DNA of 64,000 nucleotides from Macrocystis pyrifera (taxonomy: Eukaryota > Sar > Phaeophyceae > Laminariales > Laminariaceae), in contig JASSKH010000006.1 of assembly GCA_031763025.1 (NCBI GenBank), positions 13,419,479-13,483,478 of the forward strand. Reading direction: 5' to 3'. The notes beneath the pieces are model-generated. The model saw only the letters and a list, made by a program, of their open reading frames with translations, did no database searches and was not told the DNA's origin. Below, one piece after another: positions 57,906 through 64,000 of this stretch. How positions within the stretch are numbered: the stretch's first letter is position 1; every line of letters starts with the position of its first letter. The position numbers were made by a program, and so were the translations under genes.

Positions 57906-58800
57906 TTGAAACAACGATTCAAGATGATCGACATGGGCGAGTTATCGCTTGTGTTGGGCATGGAAATCAAGAGGGACCGTGAGCAAGGGGCACTGGCCAT
58001 TTCCCAGGAAGCGTACAGCAAGTCTATCCTCGAAAGGTTCGGGATGTCGGACTGCAACCCGACCAGCACGCCTGGCTACGGTCCGGAGATTTCGAACAAG
58101 CAACCAGAGGACACTCTGCTAGACGAGGAGGAAACGCGACGTTATCAGGGCATCGTGGGGTGCCTGATGTACATTGCTCAAGGGCTCCGTTACGATATCA
58201 TATATGCTACGGGCCAACTGGCTCGCCCGATGGTGAAACCCAGCAAGACGCACATGGTGGCGGCTAAGCACACTCTTCGCTACCTGGCCGGCACCACTGA
58301 TTTCAGTGTAACATACAAGAGAGGAGGCTTCAAGCTTACAGCCTTTTCGGATTCCAACTGGGCCAACAACCCTGACAACGTAAAATCCACCTCTTGCTAC
58401 TTGATGATGCAGGGCAATGCACCGATGCGCTTCAAGTCGGGGCTACAAGGTCTGACTGCCATGTCGACCATGGAGGCGGAGCTGGTTGCGTCGGCGCTGG
58501 CTATGAAGGAATCAGTGTTCTGTTCGAACATGCTGACATGAGCTTGGGTTCGGAAAGGAGTTTGCGCAAGTGCCGCTGTACTGCGACAACACGGCAGCGC
58601 TACACGCGCTGGGAAACCGCTCCTTCAGTTCAAGGACGAAGCACATCGCCCTATGCTTCTTTTATATCCGAGAGCTGGTGTCGGAAGGAAGGATCTCCAT
58701 CCACTACATCCCGACCGAGAGCAACCCTGCCGACATCGGCACGAAGCACCTCAACAAGCACCACTTCAAACATCTACTACTACAGAGGACCATAATAAAT
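57906..58800 (+). pseudogene. Copia RNase H region
   Basis: MIDMGELSLVLGMEI, then the RNase H block (TAFSDSNWANN, STSCYLMM, STMEAELVASA, LYCDNTAALHAL) and the closing SNPADIGTKHL. There is a frameshift near 58541. Confidence 0.8.
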
Positions 58801-59289
58801 GGGACCAAATTTTTTAGTAAAAAAATGGAAATATACAGGTTTTTGTGTGTACCGTAGGTGTTACTTACTATTGTCTTCCGTAATAGGCACCATCGACAAC
58901 TTCAACGTGAATGACTTCATCAACAACAAGTTCAAGTAATTGTGTTATATGCTTGTGTGTGTTTTTTGAATCTGTTATGTTTGTGTGAATCAGCTTACTT
59001 TTTCAGTAGTCGACATTCGGTCTTGCACCATCACTGGTTGAACGAGCCATGTAGGATTGAAAGTTATGGTAAGTTGGTTTGTGCAGGAAACAATAGCAGG
59101 TACTTCTTTTGCAAGCGCATGAATTTGTTGAACACGTATATGATATGAAATATCACTTCGTACTTTAGGGCACTTTAGTGATAGAAACGCATGAAACGAA
59201 TTGACTTACTACGCATGTAATGAATATGCTTGCTTGATTTAATCATCATTAATTTGGTACAATTCGGAGCAACTTTCATTGAGGGCGAG

Positions 59290-59731
59290 TGTTATGGAAA
59301 TGTTAGCACATAGCCAGTATGAGTCAATGTTCAGTAGCACTGCTCTTGTATATCGTAGATCTCATATGTGTCTGTTCGAATGTAACGTACGTATGTGTAT
59401 GCGGAGGAATTACTTCTGTAGAATACTCTGCTTGCTAGCCGAGTAGATCACTCTCTAGTGTGGATAAGTAGATCACTCTCTCGTGTGGATCGTAGCTGTC
59501 CTGGTCAGCTCTGGGAAGCAGCCATCGTCTGGGCTTCTGCATACTCTGCGGTTTATATCTGTGTGTGTTGGCCAACTACGCGCCAGTGTTACAATATCTC
59601 AACATCTTCTTCACGCAGTGGAAGGACTCTAGTCTTCCAGGCTACCCTCTCGGACGTGTCATCACCTCGACTAACGTCGACGACACAGCCTCTCAGCCAC
59701 CGTGCCAGGGTATATCACAGTATCCATAATA
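59290..59731 (+). repeat. 3' LTR of the copia element
   Basis: This 442-bp partner of 52649-53089 is about 95% identical by eye. Confidence 0.9.
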
Positions 59732-59736
59732 GCTTC

Positions 59737-60110
59737 AGAAAAATTAGGGTGAACCCCTATCGTAGAACGCCTCGTTCCCCCCACAGGATTTTTTACACAG
59801 AGCACGGGCGCGTGTCTCGCTATTCCCCCTCGCAAAAACAACACTAATGTTCACATGCGTTTCCCGATACTCCGTCACAGGCTTCTGCCACATCCGAGTT
59901 TGCCCCCCGACCTTGGGGTGCGCCGTTACGGGAGTCCCCGACGTCAGAGTTCAGTATTTGTTTTTGCTTTGATCCTCCGGCGGATTGGTAAAAATAAATT
60001 TTAAACTCACCACACTTCCACGTTCCAATTTCATGTCGTGTGTCAATTTAGTTCAGCATCGATGCTCCGCTCGCAGATAGTCGTGGCCACATCAGGACAA
60101 AAATAACTCA
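59737..60110. other. Flank between copia and gypsy pol
   Basis: This contains the right inverted-repeat arm (59965-60051), matching 51006-51095 in reverse complement. I see no gene. Confidence 0.5.
59965..60051 (-). repeat. Right arm of a 9-kb-spaced inverted repeat
   Basis: This is a reverse-complement match to 51006-51095, differing at about ten positions. Confidence 0.6.
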
Positions 60111-62160
60111 TTAATGATGTCATCCGTATGCAAGTCTGCCTCACGAGCGGTTCTTAGTAGAGTGCAACTCGCCCTTAGTTCGAATCGCCGAACACCTCAC
60201 GGCGCTTCGCACTTGGTGCAAGTAGTGTCTGTCTGGTCGGTGAACACCCGACGTGCTCCGTCCCGGCATTGTAGGGATGCGAGGGTCTATGGACATACGA
60301 CTACGGCCATGCATGACATGAGTAGATGCCACCCCCCCACCTGCAGACTTCAACCACGGTCCACTTGAGCATGTAGTTTTTGCATGAGAACAAACCTAGG
60401 GCGACAGTTGGATGCGGTTTGGCGGATCCTCTTACCGCACCATCCACGCGCAAGCGATAACAGCGTTTCCGGTGATCTCACTGTATATCACCAAACTTCA
60501 ACTGGTGCCGAGGCCTTCGTCTCTGAGTTTTCACCATCTCCTTTATGCCCCGGTGACAAAGACGTCTCGCTTTGGTGCGACGTCCAACTCGTTTAAGTTT
60601 CTTTGGCTCGCAGAAATGGGGCACCGGCTTGATACGGAAGCTATCTTGTGAATATGCTGCGCGGTTCCACAGACTGTTCCGTTGACGACCACCTCGACGA
60701 AAACGGCCTTCAACATATTCCGTTGGCCGGCACTGCGGAGTCAAAACCTGGCGGCCTGCTCGGTACCTTTTCCTGCTCGCTCCTTATTATGCCTGTCGTA
60801 TCTGCTCCGCACCAGGATAAACAGAGTCTCCACACATCACCTGCACACCCCCGACGAACCTTATAAAATCGTCCCGGGTCTTGGTACGCCATCCTCGGCC
60901 AGTACCTCTGTCTAGCCGACCTGAATCCACTAAGCCAACACCGCCAAAATCGCTCGCCACCGCCCTCTTTACTTAGGCGCTGAAGCGCTTACCAGCGCGT
61001 CAGTTTTCCATAAGTATGGCCCAAATGTCGGCGCTCCTGCGAGAATTCTAGTTCGATTACCACTACCCAGGCTGGGACCCTCCCAGAATAAAACAGCTGG
61101 GAGACACCTTCATCGAGTTCGTGGATGTCGTTTCCAAGTCATGTGCCGACTTTCGATGGTGCTCCCTCCTGTTTGTCGACATTTCCATCCTACCTGACAG
61201 CCCCCCCATGACCTGTTGCCCCTCCCGCGTGAATCGTCTCGTAGCCAGACAAATGGACACTATTTTGGACGAACATACCGCCGCGGGGTGCCTGGATGGT
61301 TCGTCATGGTTATCAACGAGGCCATCAAAGGCCTGGCCAACGTAGCCGTCTACGTCGATGACGTCATCGTTTTCGATCTGGATTCTGCTACTCACTCGTC
61401 CCCAACATCGAGGAGCTTTTCACGCAGCTGCAAAAACACAATCTTAAGCTCTAGCCGTCGAAGGCGAATATCGGTCCCACCAGCGCGGATTTGTTTCGAC
61501 CACACTATCTCTCCCGCGGGCATTCGACCAAACGACCGCAAGGTCGCAGCTCTTATGGGGATTTGGATATTCTCAGCCTAATCCAACCAAGGTCCCTGCT
61601 TGGTGGTCTATCTTACTACAGGAACTTCCTCGCAGATATGATCAAAAGTATTCGGCCCGTTACCTCCCTCCTGATGCAAGGGTTGAATTTCGTTTTTCAC
61701 GCCTACCAGGTAGGCTATCGTACGAAAACTCATCAAGGGACTATCGTCGCCATCGATTGTGGTCCGTCCGGACTGTGACGCGGTCGCTATCAACTCCCGC
61801 CCTTCCCTTCTCTACTTCGATGCTAGTGTCGATGGTTTTGGAGCCACGCTCGAGCAGGAACAAACCGACGGCTCTCAACGCCCTGTTGTTTGCATCAGCC
61901 GCGCTACCCTTGAGCCTGTGTGCACTCTGTTCGATTTTGAGGCTAGCAGCATCGTTTGGAGCATCTAACTCCTTCGTGGTTAGTTGTGGGGGGTACCACC
62001 TCCCGCATTTTGTTTTCGGACCACAAGGCGCTCGAAGCTCCGTCAAGGTTGTTGAGCACAACCCCAGAGCCCATAGATAGATGACTCGAATTTCTCACGG
62101 CGTACCGCTATACTCTAGAGAACCACAAAGGCACCGCTAACGGTGACGTCGACTTACTAT
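60110..62160 (+). pseudogene. Ty3/gypsy pol remnant (protease tail, RT, RNase H)
   Basis: Visible in order are a protease-to-RT linker (TSTGAEAFVSEF), the RT N-terminal part (PSRVNRLVARQMDTILDEH), the YVDD box (VAVYVDDVIVF, 61351-61362), GIRPNDRKVAAL, LSYYRNFLADM and RNase H motifs (FDASVDGFGATLEQ; RILFSDHKALE; TLENHKGTANGD). The RT core between DEHTAAGC (about 61285) and GWFVMVINEAIKG is missing, which removes about 100 residues of the palm including motif A. Several frameshifts and stops occur. It probably belongs with the gag remnant at 50175. Confidence 0.75.
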
Positions 62161-64000
62161 GTCGGTTACCGTTACCGTTGCCTGCGTCGGAGGACGACCA
62201 TAGCGGACGCAGTCGTCTACTGTCATTCGACAAAGAGCGCATATATCTCATCCGTTTTGGAGGCACCTCGCTTGATGACCCTCCGGATCTATGTCTTGGC
62301 TTCGGTGGGCTCGCGCCCTCGAGCCAAAACGTCTGTTTGGGCGGGCTCCCACTCCCCCAAGCTGTTTTTCGCGATTTTTGCGAACACGGACGAGAAATGA
62401 CGACCTCGATGCTGCTCATGGAGAGTGCATCGCTCGTGCCCCCACCTCTGCATTTACATGAACTTCCAGCTGGACTCTCACTTCCAGGATACACGCGGCT
62501 TGCGACCTCGCCGCTTCGGTGTTTTGTCGTGTCCACTACCCTCCACGGTTTCCGCCGGCGTTGATCAGAAAACGGTTTTCCCCCCCGCGCCCGCTCCGCC
62601 CCTTACTCCCACTGCTTTCACCGGCGTCGGTCAGGATACTGTTTCCCCGCGCCCGCCCAGCCTCGTATCCGAACGCAGGCATCACGGCGTCAGAGACAGC
62701 TTCTTCCACCCTCGCTTCTCGAAGAGGTTCGATTGGCATGGGTTCAGATAATGTTCCCCCCACGTCCACCAGCTCACATCCGTTTTAGTTTCCACGGCGA
62801 CACCGGGGACATCGGTTCTGAGGCATGCCCTGCTCAGCTTCAGGCAGCCTCGCGCAGAACCAAGACCAGCCGTGCCACTATCCTGGTCACGCCCCCCTGG
62901 ATCAGCCTCGGCTGTCTTCAACTTCTCAGGCTCGCCCGTTTCACTCGTTCCATCGGAATCTATCTCGAGAAGAACGCGCCGGCGCCAAGTTGCTGCTGCC
63001 GGATACCCCAAGCCCACAGTCAATTAAGGTTCCAATCCCCGGCCCGGCCCCTGTGTCACCACCGCCTGCAAACCCAGCAGGCGTCGCGTGACGCCCTAGC
63101 AGGCCACCGGTGCCCTCACCTAGTGAGAGGCTCGTCCTCCGTCCGTGTTAGGACCCCGCAGTGACCGTCCCGTCGGCTGCCGTCGCGACTGAGCCTGCCC
63201 CGCCACGTATTGGAGCCCAAAGCTCGGATGCCCCCCCTCCGACCGCCCTTCCCGAGGTACCATCCCCATCGGAGCTCGAAATCCGCACCACGTTGCGACT
63301 TTATACTCTTGGTCGGTCATTGTTTTCATGGTCTGTTTCGGCTTTTCTACCCCCTAGACCCGCCCGCGCATTTTCGCCGGGGAGCGGCAGGCAAAGCCTG
63401 CCTTCTTTTTCTTGCAGACTGCCCCTTCTACGATGATGCTATTTTTTAGGGGGCAGCAAGCGTCGCGTTTTTTGCCCACGCTTCACCGACACCTCGACTT
63501 TTTATGACTCTAGTGCAGAGTCCGCGCTCGTGTGGCCTCTCTGCCTTGATGTTCCTAGCGTACAAGCCGAGATTCGCGTTTTTATGCCACAGCCTCCACG
63601 CCCAATTTTCCTTCGTTCCGCGCCGGTCTCGAAATTCATACTACTATTGATTTTTCCCTCCGACAATGTGTCGTTATGTTCTATTCCAACTCGAATCGAG
63701 CAAACCGCAGTAGTAGTCTCTCTTCGATCACTCGGAACCAACGGATATCTCGTTTTCCGTTCTTCGTGTTTTCCCCGAAACACTTTTTTTCCGCCCTCCC
63801 TTCGAGCCTTTAGGACGCGCTGTCTTTCGGTCTTTCTATTTTCTTTTGCGTTCTTGTTTTTTCTCGGCGTATCACGATACGCCTTCCGCTCCGTTCCTTG
63901 CGTGGGGTCGTATAGCTGTGGTTCTCACGTACGTATAGGGCGCATTTTGTCCGTTCCCTCTACGTAAGCCTGAGCATGAACCCATGAACCACCACCTTGA
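62161..64000 (+). other. Gypsy element downstream of RNase H, no integrase seen
   Basis: The start resembles the post-RNase H spacer of such elements (LSRLP-like CRLPLP, then SSQNVCLGGLPLPQAVFRDF). Further on, Pro/Ser-rich frames (62425-63450) carry no motif I can name, and no integrase catalytic block is evident before the window ends. Confidence 0.45.

Larger units (their letters stand above)
52649..59731 (+). mobile_element. Ty1/copia LTR retrotransposon with TSD, coding region decayed
   Basis: The element is complete at both ends: 5' LTR 52649-53089, 3' LTR 59290-59731, and target duplication GCTTC at 52644-52648 and 59732-59736. A primer-binding site follows the 5' LTR and a purine-rich tract (GAGGGCGAG, 59281-59289) precedes the 3' LTR. 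The order gag, protease, integrase, RT, RNase H is copia-type. About ten frameshifts or stops break the polyprotein. By hand count the LTRs differ at roughly 20 of 441 positions, so the insertion is old but intact in outline. It lies inside the interrupted gypsy element. Confidence 0.9.

Overview
The window looks like nuclear DNA from a brown alga or a close stramenopile relative (Ectocarpus-like). This is inferred from one spliced gene of the polymorphic-outer-membrane-repeat plus multi-TM family that is expanded in brown algae, from the style of the Ty1/copia, Ty3/gypsy and LINE remnants, from AGC-rich microsatellites, and from TTAGGG-type repeats. Coding density is very low. I can support one probable host gene; nearly everything else is mobile-element sequence, much of it nested and broken.

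Layout. 1-7000: a cut-and-paste DNA transposon region with a SWIM zinc-finger ORF on + and, converging on it, a two-exon THAP/coiled-coil/DDE transposase on - that carries a frameshift. 7.8-16.1 kb: a complex of long inverted and direct repeats (three arms of about 2 kb) broken by a TIR element (11223-12080) and smaller insertions. 16.3-18.5 kb plus 22.28-22.37 kb: a dispersed repeat whose second copy is at 36.68-38.78 kb. Comparing the copies exposes an inserted MITE (16625-16832) and a 3.8 kb foldback-like element (18518-22281) made of about 170-bp units, with another TIR element inside it (19002-19859). 22.4, 29.0 and 31.9 kb: three copies of a small element carrying interstitial TTAGGG repeats. 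26.6-29.8 kb: a LINE broken by one of these; 34.77-36.4 kb: a second, 5'-truncated LINE copy with an inverted tail. 30295-31152: an element with inverted arrays of a GGGGATCCCC unit and an 8-bp target duplication.

40582-48410: the host gene. Eight exons join in phase into one reading frame of 1220 codons: PMP-type repeats, a Cys-rich module, several membrane segments and a proline-rich tail. Its true start is not resolved.

49-64 kb: a degenerate tandem repeat, then a gypsy element whose gag remnant (about 50.2-50.9 kb) and pol remnant (60.1-62.2 kb) are split by about 9 kb of later insertions. These include a small foldback element (51498-51940) and a copia LTR retrotransposon (52649-59731) with a clear 5-bp target duplication but a heavily frameshifted gag-pol. 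All boundaries, splice sites and identities were read by eye; no database search was run.
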